Source of the DNA: Anaeromonas sp052088025
Lineage (GTDB): Bacteria; Bacillota; Clostridia; Tissierellales; SIT17
Length of the DNA: 64,000 nucleotides
Assembly: GCF_052088025.1 (NCBI RefSeq)
Contig: NZ_JBQCYD010000001.1
Span: forward strand, 62,001 to 126,000
Direction: 5' to 3'
The notes under the pieces: generated by a model
Database searches by the model: none
Told to the model about the DNA's origin: nothing
Seen by the model: only the letters and a program-made list of their open reading frames with translations
Translations under genes and position numbers: made by a program
Part shown: in pieces, positions 27,495 through 35,309 of the stretch
How the letters are laid out: each line of letters starts with the position of its first letter
How positions within the stretch are numbered: the stretch's first letter is position 1

Positions 27495-27851
27495 TTAAGC
27501 TGAAATTTTATATTTTTCAAATATATACAATACATCATTTACATTATAATTTGTAAATTTGTCATATGTTAAAGATTCTATTACTTTTTTTAATTGATAT
27601 TCAAATTCATTAGAGTTATTTGATTCTGAATTGAAAGGACTTGTAACTATATTTAATTGTAATAACAACTCCCAAAATGTTCTATAACTTACTATATTTA
27701 ATGTAGAAATAGGATAATCTTTAATAAATTTATTTTTATCTATATTACATGTTTTTTCATATAATTTTTTATTTATATCATTATTAGAATCCTTCAAAGA
27801 CAACAGTCCTTCATAGTATTCTCTTGCTATTTTTTCTTTTATATATTTCAT
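27495..27851 (-). CDS. Unknown small soluble protein (118 aa)
   Basis: The protein is hydrophilic, mixed helical and lacks a signal or membrane segment. Its sequence (start KYIKEKIAREYYEGLLSLKDS, later STLNIVSYRTFWELLLQLN) suggests no family to me. AAAGGAGGT lies at good distance before the ATG. The gene lies between addB and another unknown gene on the same strand with about 100 non-coding bases on the upstream side, so it may be its own transcript. Codon use resembles its neighbours. Confidence 0.65.
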   Translation of the reverse strand: MKYIKEKIAREYYEGLLSLKDSNNDINKKLYEKTCNIDKNKFIKDYPISTLNIVSYRTFWELLLQLNIVTSPFNSESNNSNEFEYQLKKVIESLTYDKFTNYNVNDVLYIFEKYKISA

Positions 27852-27958
27852 TTAAATACCTCCTTTAAATCCCCAAAATAAATCTCAAGAAGATTATAAC
27901 ATGAAAAGAAGGCTTATTTTATCGAAATATCAGTATTTACAAAATTTTAAGAATTAAT

Positions 27959-28474
27959 TTAAATTATTGAGACATTAGCATCTAGTTCTTTGATCATTTC
28001 TTGCTTTGATGATAATATGATAAATTTTATCTTAGATTTATCTAATGAATTTAGCACATTTATTATCTCTTTTAATTCTATATTTTCTAATATATAGTCA
28101 TTTAACAAAACATGTATACTCTCTTTTGTATTAATGGTATCAAGTTTTGAGACTATAACAGGAAATAGTTCTGATGCACTCATAAAACCTATTATAGATT
28201 TTACTTTTATTATATTTACTTTTCTTTCATTCATATATTCTATTAAATTATCTTCACTTAAAAAATCTTCCACTGATAATTTTATATGATATCTCTTTTC
28301 TATGTTTTCTCGATATGGAGAAGCTATAAATCTAGAATATTTTTCTTTGCTCCAAAATGAATCTAACAATACTATTTTTTTACCTCTTTTTGATAATTCT
28401 AAAATATATTTTTTAGCCTCTTTTTTAGCTTTACTAAAATCTTCATTAAAAAAAACTACATTATTATCATACAT
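27959..28474 (-). CDS. Unknown protein behind a FapR-like operator (171 aa)
   Basis: The 171-residue soluble protein looks like an alternating alpha/beta fold: beta strands KKIVLLDSF, NIIKVKSIIGF, ESIHVLLNDY and KIKFIILSSK alternate with charged helices. It has no signal peptide and I do not recognise its family. TTAGGAGTG precedes the ATG. Its promoter carries a perfect 17-bp palindrome matching the FapR operator form, which would put the protein under lipid-synthesis control. It is divergent from the helicase gene. A function in lipid or membrane metabolism is only an inference from that site. Confidence 0.7.
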   Translation of the reverse strand: MYDNNVVFFNEDFSKAKKEAKKYILELSKRGKKIVLLDSFWSKEKYSRFIASPYRENIEKRYHIKLSVEDFLSEDNLIEYMNERKVNIIKVKSIIGFMSASELFPVIVSKLDTINTKESIHVLLNDYILENIELKEIINVLNSLDKSKIKFIILSSKQEMIKELDANVSII

Positions 28475-28507
28475 AATATCACTCCTAAAAATTATTAATG
28501 CTAGTTC

Positions 28508-28565
28508 TTAGTACCTGGTACTAATAGTATATGATATTATAACACATTTATGTGATCTATGTCGA
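28508..28565 (-). promoter_or_regulatory. Promoter with perfect FapR-like palindrome
   Basis: On the minus strand TCGACA (28560-28565) and TATAAT (28536-28541) are 18 bases apart. The 17-bp palindrome TTAGTACC-T-GGTACTAA (28508-28524) lies 12 bases after the -10, at and just after the start of transcription. It differs from the FapR consensus TTAGTACCTGATACTAA at one position. Confidence 0.7.
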
Positions 28566-28601
28566 GTTACTTATATTAAAGTGTTAGAGTGAATTGTTTT
28601 A

Positions 28602-28632
28602 TGATATAATTTTATATTATAGACTAAAGGAG
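28602..28632 (+). promoter_or_regulatory. Extended -10 promoter and ribosome site of the helicase gene
   Basis: TGATATAAT (28602-28610) is an extended -10 element with no clear -35, and AAAGGAG (28626-28632) is the ribosome site nine bases before the TTG at 28642. As the promoter lies within the longer in-frame extension, translation must start downstream, at the TTG. Confidence 0.6.
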
Positions 28633-28641
28633 TGTAATTAT

Positions 28642-30711
28642 TTGAGTTTCTTTGATAAATTATCAAATAACTTTGGTATAAAGCTTAATTCCAGACAAAA
28701 ACAAGCAGTAGAACATAAAAATGGCCCTGCCCTAGTGCTTGCTGTTCCAGGTGCAGGAAAGACTACTGTATTAATATCTAGAACTGCCAATTTAATATTA
28801 AATTATAATATAAATCCACAAAGTATTTTATCTGTAACTTTTAGTAAGGCTTCTGCCTTAGATATGAAAATTAGATTTTCAAAGGTATTTGGCAATGAAC
28901 TAGCTAGAAATGTGCGTTTTTCTACTATTCATAGTTTTTCTTATAGTGTTATAAAATATTATTCTAAAATAAACAATAAAAAATATATTCTAATTGAAGG
29001 AAAAAATTCTCCAGTAAATAAAATTGTACTGCTAAAAAAATTATATATGGAGTTAAATAATTCTCTTCCTTCCGAAGAAAAATTAGACGAGCTTTTAAAC
29101 GCTGTAGGTTTTGTGAAAAATATGCTATTAAAGGAAGAAGAATTTTGCAAATATAAAAAATTAAATATAAATAATTTCAAAAAGATATATGCTAAATATG
29201 AAAGTTTCAAAAAACAAAATAATTATATAGATTTTGATGATATGTTATCTTTAACTATATATATACTTGAAAACAATCCTCTCATACTTAGTAATTTAAA
29301 AGATAGGTACCAATATATTCAAATAGATGAAGGTCAAGATACTTCAAGAGCTCAACATAAAATAATAAGACTTTTATCAGAACCTCGCAATAATATTTTT
29401 ATTGTAGCTGATGATGATCAAAGTATATATGGCTTTAGAGGAGCCTATCCTGAATATTTGTTGGATTTTGAAAAAATATATACTAATGCAAAAAAATTCT
29501 TTATGGAGCAAAATTATAGGTCTAGTAATAATATTGTAGATACTTCAAATAAATTTATTACAAATAATACTATTAGATATACTAAAAATCTATATACAGA
29601 AAATCCTGATGATTTACCTGTTACTATTGTAAAATTCAAAGATGAAAAAAAACAATATGAATATTTATTTGAAAAATTAAAGAATAATTATAGTAATTCT
29701 GCCATTCTTTTTAGAAATAATATATCTACCATTGCTATAGTTGATGGACTCTTAAAAAATAATATAGGATTTTTTATAAGGGATACAAAATTAAATTTTT
29801 TCAATCATTGGATAGTTAGAGACATATCTTCCTTTATAAAGTTATCTTATGATGATACTGATATAAATAATTTTGAAAAAATCTATTATAAAATAAATGG
29901 ATATATATCTAAAAAACAAATAAACTTTATCAAGGGTAAAGATAGTAATAAATCAGTATTTAATAGATTGCTTGAGTTTGATGATTTAAAATCTTATCAA
30001 AAAAGCAATATCAAAAGAATAAGGGATAAATTTCAATCTCTAAAAAAACTAAAATCAAATATAGCTCTTGATATAATATTATATGATCTAGAATATGATG
30101 AATTTTTAAGAAAAAATTCTAAAAGATATGGACAGTCCTATGAAAGTATAAAGATAATAATATCCACATTAAAACTTATATCTGAAGGTCTAATAAACCC
30201 TGCTCTTTTACTAGATAGATTAGATTATATAAAAAAATCATTGTATGATAATAGAGAATATAGTGAAGAAAAATTAAGATTATCAACCTTTCATTCTGCA
30301 AAAGGTTTAGAGTTTGAAAAGGTATTTATGGTAGATTTAATAGATAATGAATTCCCAACAAGCACTAGCATAGATGAATATGAAATGGGTAATAAAAACC
30401 CACTAGAAGAAGAAAGAAGATTGTTCTATGTAGGTATGACTCGTGCAAAAAAAGATCTTAAACTAATAACTTATAAATCACGTGATGGAGAAGAAGTTTA
30501 TAAATCTAGATTTATAGAAGAACTAGAAAAAATACTTTCCAATGACTCAATGGGAATAAATAGTGGTGATAAAATAATCCATAAATCTTTTGGTAGAGGC
30601 ACAATATTAGATGTAGATAGGGATATACTCACAATTAAGTTTGAATCTTTTGGTAAAAAGAAAGTATCATTAAGCCTTAGTATGGAAAATAATTTATTAG
30701 AGGTAGTATAA
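28642..30711 (+). CDS. UvrD/PcrA-like DNA helicase
   Basis: A protein of about 689 residues with superfamily 1A helicase motifs: Q-motif NSRQKQAVEH, Walker A AVPGAGKTTVLISRT, ILSVTFSKASALDMKIR, Walker B YIQIDEGQDTSRAQH, ADDDQSIYGFRGAYPEYLLDF, STFHSAKGLEFEKVFM and RLFYVGMTRAKKDL. A short C-terminal domain (GDKIIHKSFGRGTILDVD) is the Tudor-like end seen in PcrA. It unwinds DNA from 3' to 5' in repair or replication-conflict removal. The start is a TTG preceded by AAAGGAG. It is a second UvrD-type protein besides AddA; EGQDT replaces the usual DE-QDT. Confidence 0.93.
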   Translation: MSFFDKLSNNFGIKLNSRQKQAVEHKNGPALVLAVPGAGKTTVLISRTANLILNYNINPQSILSVTFSKASALDMKIRFSKVFGNELARNVRFSTIHSFSYSVIKYYSKINNKKYILIEGKNSPVNKIVLLKKLYMELNNSLPSEEKLDELLNAVGFVKNMLLKEEEFCKYKKLNINNFKKIYAKYESFKKQNNYIDFDDMLSLTIYILENNPLILSNLKDRYQYIQIDEGQDTSRAQHKIIRLLSEPRNNIFIVADDDQSIYGFRGAYPEYLLDFEKIYTNAKKFFMEQNYRSSNNIVDTSNKFITNNTIRYTKNLYTENPDDLPVTIVKFKDEKKQYEYLFEKLKNNYSNSAILFRNNISTIAIVDGLLKNNIGFFIRDTKLNFFNHWIVRDISSFIKLSYDDTDINNFEKIYYKINGYISKKQINFIKGKDSNKSVFNRLLEFDDLKSYQKSNIKRIRDKFQSLKKLKSNIALDIILYDLEYDEFLRKNSKRYGQSYESIKIIISTLKLISEGLINPALLLDRLDYIKKSLYDNREYSEEKLRLSTFHSAKGLEFEKVFMVDLIDNEFPTSTSIDEYEMGNKNPLEEERRLFYVGMTRAKKDLKLITYKSRDGEEVYKSRFIEELEKILSNDSMGINSGDKIIHKSFGRGTILDVDRDILTIKFESFGKKKVSLSLSMENNLLEVV

Positions 30712-30746
30712 AAGACGGACTAAAGTTACTTTAGTCCGTCTTTATA
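30708..30746. terminator. Bidirectional terminator
   Basis: TATAAAAGACGGACTAAAG pairs with CTTTAGTCCGTCTTTATA around a 3-base loop. It lies between the convergent helicase and TPM-domain genes, with A/T runs on both sides. Confidence 0.9.
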
Positions 30747-30747
30747 T

Positions 30748-31506
30748 TTACCAGCCTCCAGATGCGCCTCCTCCACCGGAAGAACCTCCTCCTCCAGATG
30801 AACCGCCACCTCCTCGGCCTGATCCTCCTCTACCTCTGCCTATACTTCTTATTAGCATATAGGTTAAGAAGCCACCAAAAAATCTAAAGTCTATGAATAA
30901 CAATATTACTATAAGTAATCCAATAAATATTTTCTGAATGCTAGTAAACCCTTCTCTTTCGTCACTTGCTTCTTCTTGAAATTCATCTTTAGATTCTATT
31001 CCATTATACTCATTTTCTATTTCAGTAATTATATTATTAAATGCTAAAAGTAAACCTTCGCTATAGTTTTCATCTTTGAAATTTGGTTCCAGATAATCAT
31101 CACGAATTCGTCCTACTTTTCCATCAGGTAAAGCTCCTTCTAAACCATACCCTACTTCTATCCTAAGTCTCTTTTCATTTGGAGCTACAAGTAAAAGTAC
31201 ACCATTATCTCCTTCTGAACTTCCAATGCCCCATTCTCTATAGAGTTCAACTGCAAATTCTTCTATTGAACGCTCCTCAAGCGAGTTTATAGTTGCTACA
31301 ACTACTTGAGCACCATAATTTGCATATAAATCTTTATTTGTATTTATTATATGTTCCTCTACATTAGCATTTATTATATTGGCTTCATCATATACATAAA
31401 ATTCATAGCTTGCTTCTGGAAGATCAAAATTTGATGCTAAGGATATATTAAAGCTAAATAATATAAATATTACAAGTAATAAACTAAATATCTTTTTTTT
31501 AATCAT
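30748..31506 (-). CDS. TPM-domain membrane protein (YgcG-like)
   Basis: The 252-residue protein has a signal peptide (LLLVIFILFSFNISLASN), an extracellular TPM domain of about residues 35-165 (YVYDEANIIN, AQVVVATINSL, YREWGIGSSEGDNGVLLLVAPNEKRLRIEVGYGLEGALPD), one or two membrane segments near 195-225, and a Gly/Ser tail ending GGASGGW. That order is the YgcG family, usually next to LemA, as here. Such pairs are membrane-associated, possibly assisting protein assembly or stress repair; the precise function is not established. It is cotranscribed with lemA, 11 bases apart. Confidence 0.92.
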   Translation of the reverse strand: MIKKKIFSLLLVIFILFSFNISLASNFDLPEASYEFYVYDEANIINANVEEHIINTNKDLYANYGAQVVVATINSLEERSIEEFAVELYREWGIGSSEGDNGVLLLVAPNEKRLRIEVGYGLEGALPDGKVGRIRDDYLEPNFKDENYSEGLLLAFNNIITEIENEYNGIESKDEFQEEASDEREGFTSIQKIFIGLLIVILLFIDFRFFGGFLTYMLIRSIGRGRGGSGRGGGGSSGGGGSSGGGGASGGW

Positions 31507-31516
31507 ATTTTAACAC

Positions 31517-32086
31517 CTATTCAAATTCAACATCAGGTAATTCTTGATCTGCCTCTGATACCTCAAAATATTCTCTTTTATCTATGCCAAATATACCAGC
31601 TACTATATTTGTTGGAAACCTTCTGATTTTTGTATTTAATACTTTTGCTGAGTCATTGTAATCTTTTCTAGAAACTGCTATTCTATTTTCAGTTCCTGCT
31701 AATTCATCTTGAAGTTGAATGAAATTTTCATTTGATTTAAGTTCAGGATATCTTTCTACTACTACATTAAGTCCTTGAAGTGCTGTTGTAAGTTCACTAT
31801 TTGCACTTGCAGCCTCTTGTGGAGAATCTGCTTTCATTACCTTACTTCTTGCCTCTGTAACACCAATTAATACATCTTTTTCTTGATCTGCAAATCCTTG
31901 TACTGTGCTCACTAAATTAGGTATAAGATCTGCTCTACGTTTCAATTGATTTTCTACTTGAGCCCATGAACCATTTACCTCTTCATCTAATGATGCTAAA
32001 TCATTATAGCTGCCTGCTAAAAACATAATAGGTAATAATATTATAGCAAGTACTACAATTAAAATTATTATAGTCGTTCTTTTCAT
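31517..32086 (-). CDS. LemA family protein
   Basis: The 189-residue protein begins with one membrane helix (TTIIILIVVLAIILLPIMFLAG) and continues with the helical LemA domain: SWAQVENQLKRRADLIPNLVSTVQG, LTTALQGLNVVVERYPELKSNENFIQLQDELAGTENRIAVSRKDYN. Its position before the TPM protein is typical. The start at 32086 follows AAGGGAGAT; the GTG at 32104 is part of that ribosome site region. On minus, TATAAT is present at about 40 bases upstream with TTGTGT 18 bases before it, just beyond the small RNA terminator. Confidence 0.94.
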   Translation of the reverse strand: MKRTTIIILIVVLAIILLPIMFLAGSYNDLASLDEEVNGSWAQVENQLKRRADLIPNLVSTVQGFADQEKDVLIGVTEARSKVMKADSPQEAASANSELTTALQGLNVVVERYPELKSNENFIQLQDELAGTENRIAVSRKDYNDSAKVLNTKIRRFPTNIVAGIFGIDKREYFEVSEADQELPDVEFE

Positions 32087-32164
32087 TAAAATATCTCCCT
32101 TCACTAATATATATTCTTGTAATATATATATTATACTCTAAATAAGCTGTTTTACACAAATTTT

Positions 32165-32350
32165 TATAAAAAAAGTCCCCTAGATTCCGTATCTAGGGGT
32201 TTAAGTATAATCGGCAAGATATACTTTTAGTTATTACTATGGAATTGTGTAAATTATGAATTTATTTTTGCATATAGTATTGATAATGGGGGTAATGTCT
32301 TATTCAATACTGTATAAAATTACTTTTAATTGAGAGTCATTATCATCTCT
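32165..32350 (-). ncRNA. Candidate Fur-controlled small RNA, about 185 nt
   Basis: No convincing coding frame exists between the lemA promoter and the phosphatase gene, yet the minus strand carries a consensus-like promoter (32357-32385) and, about 185 bases on, a strong intrinsic terminator: CCCCTAGAT, loop ACGGA, ATCTAGGGG, then ACTTTTTTT (32168-32199). The body is AU-rich and probably unstructured except for a C-run, TTACCCCCATT (C5 at 32288-32292), which could pair with ribosome sites. This is the form of iron-sparing small RNAs such as RyhB and FsrA. Alternative: a lemA leader with an attenuator, although lemA appears to have its own promoter after the terminator. Confidence 0.6.
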
Positions 32351-32356
32351 ATAAAT

Positions 32357-32387
32357 ATAATACCACACTTGATAATGATTATCAAGT
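32357..32387 (-). promoter_or_regulatory. Fur box overlapping a promoter
   Basis: The perfect 21-bp palindrome ACTTGATAAT-G-ATTATCAAGT (32367-32387) contains TGATAAT-N-ATTATCA, the 7-1-7 Fur box known from Bacillus. On the minus strand it covers -35 TTGATA (32380-32385), and TATTAT (32357-32362) lies 17 bases on. Fur with iron would block this promoter, so the transcript should appear under iron shortage. Confidence 0.78.
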
Positions 32388-32408
32388 ACTTTTTAAAACT
32401 TTTTTATT

Positions 32409-33029
32409 TTATTTTTCTACTTCAAAATGACTTGTATCTCCATATAATTTTATATCAAATTCATCATTTTTTGCCTCAACTATAGTGAGACTAGTATTAG
32501 CTAACACTTTTTCTTTCCAAAGATTATCTATACTTCTTCCTTGTATATACATCATTATGATGGCTAAAACTATTCCATGAGCTACTAGAAGTACCTTGTC
32601 ATTATCATCATATTTATTTTTAATTTCCTCTATTATAGGAATTACCCTATCATATACGTCTTGATATGATTCTCCACTTTCCATAGAATAGTCAAGAGGA
32701 TTATTCCACAAATTATCAAACATTTGGGAATGATTCTTCTTTATTTTTTCTGCTTTAACACCTTCCCATTCTCCAAAATTCATCTCTTTTAGCCTATCAT
32801 CTGTTATTATCTCTATGTCTCTATCACGCTTTATAATTTCTGCTGTATCATATGCTCTTTTTTGTGGACTAGAGTATATCTTAGAAAATTCTACTTCCTT
32901 TAATTTATCACTTAAATTTTTAGCATTATTTATTCCCCTTTCAGTTAAAGGAGAGCCCATGTGGCCTTGAAAACGTGCCTGAAGATTCCACTCAGTTTGT
33001 CCATGCCTTGTTAAATATAAGATTGTCAT
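32409..33029 (-). CDS. Histidine phosphatase (phosphoglycerate mutase family)
   Basis: The 206-residue protein starts YLTRHGQTEWNLQARFQGHMGSPLTERG, with the catalytic His in RHG, and includes the acid Glu in MNFGEWEGVK and the second His in LVAHGIVL. It is a broad-specificity phosphatase or phosphoglycerate mutase-like enzyme; members include CobC-type alpha-ribazole phosphatase, but there are no cobalamin genes around. The Fur box upstream on the same strand is beyond its stop and does not control it. Confidence 0.92.
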   Translation of the reverse strand: MTILYLTRHGQTEWNLQARFQGHMGSPLTERGINNAKNLSDKLKEVEFSKIYSSPQKRAYDTAEIIKRDRDIEIITDDRLKEMNFGEWEGVKAEKIKKNHSQMFDNLWNNPLDYSMESGESYQDVYDRVIPIIEEIKNKYDDNDKVLLVAHGIVLAIIMMYIQGRSIDNLWKEKVLANTSLTIVEAKNDEFDIKLYGDTSHFEVEK

Positions 33030-33183
33030 TTAATTACCACCTCTATGTTTTTATTCATATAACTATATTACCCTATTATATATTAAAAAACTAATATTTT
33101 ATTCTGATTAATTCATATGTAATAGGATATATATGATACATTAGTGTATAATATAATTAATATAAATTTTAGGAGATGAAAAT

Positions 33184-33708
33184 ATGTCTAAAAACCCAAT
33201 AGTAAATATTGAAATGAAAAATGGCGATGAAATAAAACTAGAGCTATACCCTGATATAGCTAAAAACACTGTAGATAATTTTATTTCATTGGTAAAACAA
33301 AACTTTTATGATGGTCTTATTTTTCATAGAGTTATAAAAGGCTTTATGATTCAAGGAGGATGCCCACAAGGAAGTGGTACAGGTGGACCTGGATACAGCA
33401 TAAAGGGAGAGTTTAGTGGAAATGGAATAAAAAATGATTTTAAACACGACAGAGGAGTTATTTCTATGGCAAGATCAGCTCATCCTGATTCAGCTGGTAG
33501 TCAATTTTTCTTAATGCATAAAGATTCTCCACATTTAGATGGTCAATATGCATCATTTGGTAAGGTTATAGATGGAATAGATGTTATAGATAAGATAGCC
33601 GAATTACCAACAGGATCTAATGATAGACCTAAAGATGAACCCACTATCAAAAAAATGACTGTAGATTTAAATGGATATGAATTTGAGGAAGCTCAAAAGA
33701 TAAAATAA
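33184..33708 (+). CDS. Cyclophilin-type peptidyl-prolyl isomerase
   Basis: A 174-residue single-domain cyclophilin with no signal peptide, so cytoplasmic. The active-site residues are seen in FHRVIKGFMIQGG (Arg and Phe), GSQFFLM (Gln, Phe) and HLDGQYASFGKVIDGIDVID (His). It speeds cis-trans change at proline bonds during folding. AGGAGATG precedes the ATG. It is a monocistronic gene ended by a strong palindrome shared with the convergent degV-like gene. Confidence 0.96.
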   Translation: MSKNPIVNIEMKNGDEIKLELYPDIAKNTVDNFISLVKQNFYDGLIFHRVIKGFMIQGGCPQGSGTGGPGYSIKGEFSGNGIKNDFKHDRGVISMARSAHPDSAGSQFFLMHKDSPHLDGQYASFGKVIDGIDVIDKIAELPTGSNDRPKDEPTIKKMTVDLNGYEFEEAQKIK

Positions 33709-33743
33709 ATGAGATGCGAAAATTTTCGCATCTCATTTATTTT
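33702..33743. terminator. Bidirectional terminator
   Basis: A perfect 42-base palindrome, AAAATAAATGAGATGCGAAAA and its complement, overlaps the stop codons of the convergent cyclophilin and DegV-family genes. Confidence 0.9.
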
Positions 33744-34594
33744 GTTTTATTTAAGAAAAATATTGCAAGTGTACCTGGCCCTGAATGAGATCCTATTGAA
33801 CAACCTACCATATTTATTATGAATTTTTTAATTCCAAAATTTTCTTCCATCATTTCTTTTAATTGCATAGCTCTTTCTAAGTCATCCCCATGACTTATTG
33901 CAACTGTTTGATTCTTTAAGTCACTTCCTCTTTTATCCATTATATCAATCATTCTCTTTATAACTTTATTAGCACCCCTTATTTTTTCTATAGGAATTAA
34001 TTTACCTTCTTCTACATCAAGAATTGGTTTGATACTTAAAAGTCCTCCTACAAAAGCTTGAGTTTTACTTACTCTTCCTCCTCTATGTAGGTATTCTAAA
34101 TCATCTACAGTAAATATATGTTCCATATTTTTAGAAAAAAAGTCAACTTCTTCTAAAATTTCTTCCATTGACGCACCATTCTTAGCAAGAACTCCAGCCC
34201 TATGAACTATTAGTCCACATCCTAAGGATGCTGCTAATGTATCATATGCTTCTATCTTACAATCAGGATATTCTTCCCTTACTTCTTCCTTCATCAGATA
34301 TCCTGTATTAAAAGTTCCTGATAATTCTGATGAAAATCCTATATATATTATTTCTCTTTCTTCTTTTACATATTTTGTGAATATTTCTTTAAATATCCCA
34401 GGCGAAACTTGGGCTGTCTTAGGAGCCTTGCCATTTTTCATAAGCTCATATAATTTTTTAGGTTTGATATCAATTCCATCAGCATATTCTTCATCATTGA
34501 TTATTACAGATAAAGGCAATACATCAATATCTAGCTCCTCTATTACTTCTTGTGGCAAGTCACATCCACTATCAGCTATTATCTTTATATTCAT
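33737..34594 (-). CDS. DegV-family fatty-acid-binding protein
   Basis: A 285-residue DegV protein: IIADSGCDLP at the start, PKTAQVSPGIF, YIGFSSELSGTFNTG with the Ser that holds the fatty-acid carboxylate, DTLAASLGCGLIVHRAG and the end GCSIGSHSGPGTLAIFF. Proteins of this family (FakB) bind a fatty acid and present it to the FakA kinase for use in phospholipids. No fakA is adjacent. I start at 34594, eight bases from GGGAG. It follows the acetyltransferase gene by only 18 bases and is probably cotranscribed with it. Confidence 0.92.
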   Translation of the reverse strand: MNIKIIADSGCDLPQEVIEELDIDVLPLSVIINDEEYADGIDIKPKKLYELMKNGKAPKTAQVSPGIFKEIFTKYVKEEREIIYIGFSSELSGTFNTGYLMKEEVREEYPDCKIEAYDTLAASLGCGLIVHRAGVLAKNGASMEEILEEVDFFSKNMEHIFTVDDLEYLHRGGRVSKTQAFVGGLLSIKPILDVEEGKLIPIEKIRGANKVIKRMIDIMDKRGSDLKNQTVAISHGDDLERAMQLKEMMEENFGIKKFIINMVGCSIGSHSGPGTLAIFFLNKTK

Positions 34595-34612
34595 ACAATC
34601 ATCTCCCAAATT

Positions 34613-35059
34613 TTATACTTCTTGATAAACCATTTCAACATGCGGTATATCATCTTCTAAATAAACATTTGATACCTTTTTAAATCCTAAATTTTCATAA
34701 AAGCCAATTAAATATTCTTGTGCTGAAATTCTAATTATATTATATCTTAAATTATTAGTTATAAAATTAATAGCTCTGTTCATCATATCACAAGCAAGAC
34801 CATTGCCCCTTACATTTTTATCAACTAAGACTCTTCCTATTGAAGCCTCTTCAAAAGATATGCCAGCTTCTAATATTCTTGAATATGCTAATATTTTTTC
34901 ATCTTCTTTTAAAAATATATGATAAGACTGCTTGTCTCTATCATCAATTTCTTCATATGGACAATCTTGTTCCACCACAAATACATCTATACGTTTTTTT
35001 AATATATCATATAATTCATCTTTTGATAATTCATCAAAAGATTTTATAAACCATTCCAT
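34613..35059 (-). CDS. GNAT acetyltransferase, ElaA-like
   Basis: A 148-residue single GNAT domain. The start (WFIKSFDELSKDELYDILKKRIDVFVVEQDCPYEEIDD) is characteristic of ElaA, the acetyl-CoA loop is IGRVLVDKNVRGNGLACDMM, and the end GFYENLGFKKVSNVYLEDDIPHVEM is typical. It transfers an acetyl group from acetyl-CoA to an unknown small-molecule or protein amine. It is followed closely by the DegV-family gene. The substrate is not predictable. Confidence 0.93.
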   Translation of the reverse strand: MEWFIKSFDELSKDELYDILKKRIDVFVVEQDCPYEEIDDRDKQSYHIFLKEDEKILAYSRILEAGISFEEASIGRVLVDKNVRGNGLACDMMNRAINFITNNLRYNIIRISAQEYLIGFYENLGFKKVSNVYLEDDIPHVEMVYQEV

Positions 35060-35176
35060 TTAATCACTCCTAGAAAAATAATATTTATTATTAGTAATAT
35101 ATATGTATACTATTAAATAAATTATACTATAAGCTTATAATTCTTTCCATCATATAGATAAATAAGAGGTGATTTA

Positions 35177-35275
35177 ATGAGTAAAATTTTCTTCATCAGA
35201 AAAAAAACATTATATTTATTAATAGGTGCTGGTATTATTCTATTAGCTATATTAATAGCTTCAGTATTTATTTAG
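35177..35275 (+). CDS. Single-helix membrane peptide (32 aa)
   Basis: The frame encodes a short basic start (MSKIFFIRKKTL) and one membrane helix (YLLIGAGIILLAILIASVFI), then stops. GAGGTG lies seven bases before the ATG and a perfect terminator begins 8 bases after the stop, so it is a complete small transcription unit. The sequence resembles the N-terminal anchor of clostridial cell-wall enzymes, such as polysaccharide deacetylases ('...IRKK..Y..IG'), so it may be a relic of such a gene or a true small membrane protein. Its function is unknown. Confidence 0.6.
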   Translation: MSKIFFIRKKTLYLLIGAGIILLAILIASVFI

Positions 35276-35283
35276 TACTAATT

Positions 35284-35307
35284 AATAAGGCCCATATGGG
35301 CCTTATT
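35284..35307. terminator. Terminator (AATAAGGCCCAT palindrome)
   Basis: The perfect palindrome AATAAGGCCCATATGGGCCTTATT is followed by six T on the plus strand. It ends the 32-residue peptide unit and lies just past the stop of the convergent large gene at 35310. Confidence 0.9.
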
Positions 35308-35309
35308 TT

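Noticed and set aside
28594..28641. Longer helicase start at TTG 28594
   Set aside because: The extended -10 promoter and ribosome site lie inside this extension; TTG 28642 has the proper spacing.
32221..32350. Short peptides (6 or 3 codons) inside the putative small RNA
   Set aside because: No ribosome site before them and no conserved composition; the transcript is better seen as non-coding.
32367..32387. Fur box as a control element of the phosphatase gene
   Set aside because: The promoter it overlaps points away from that gene's coding region, and it lies after the phosphatase stop.
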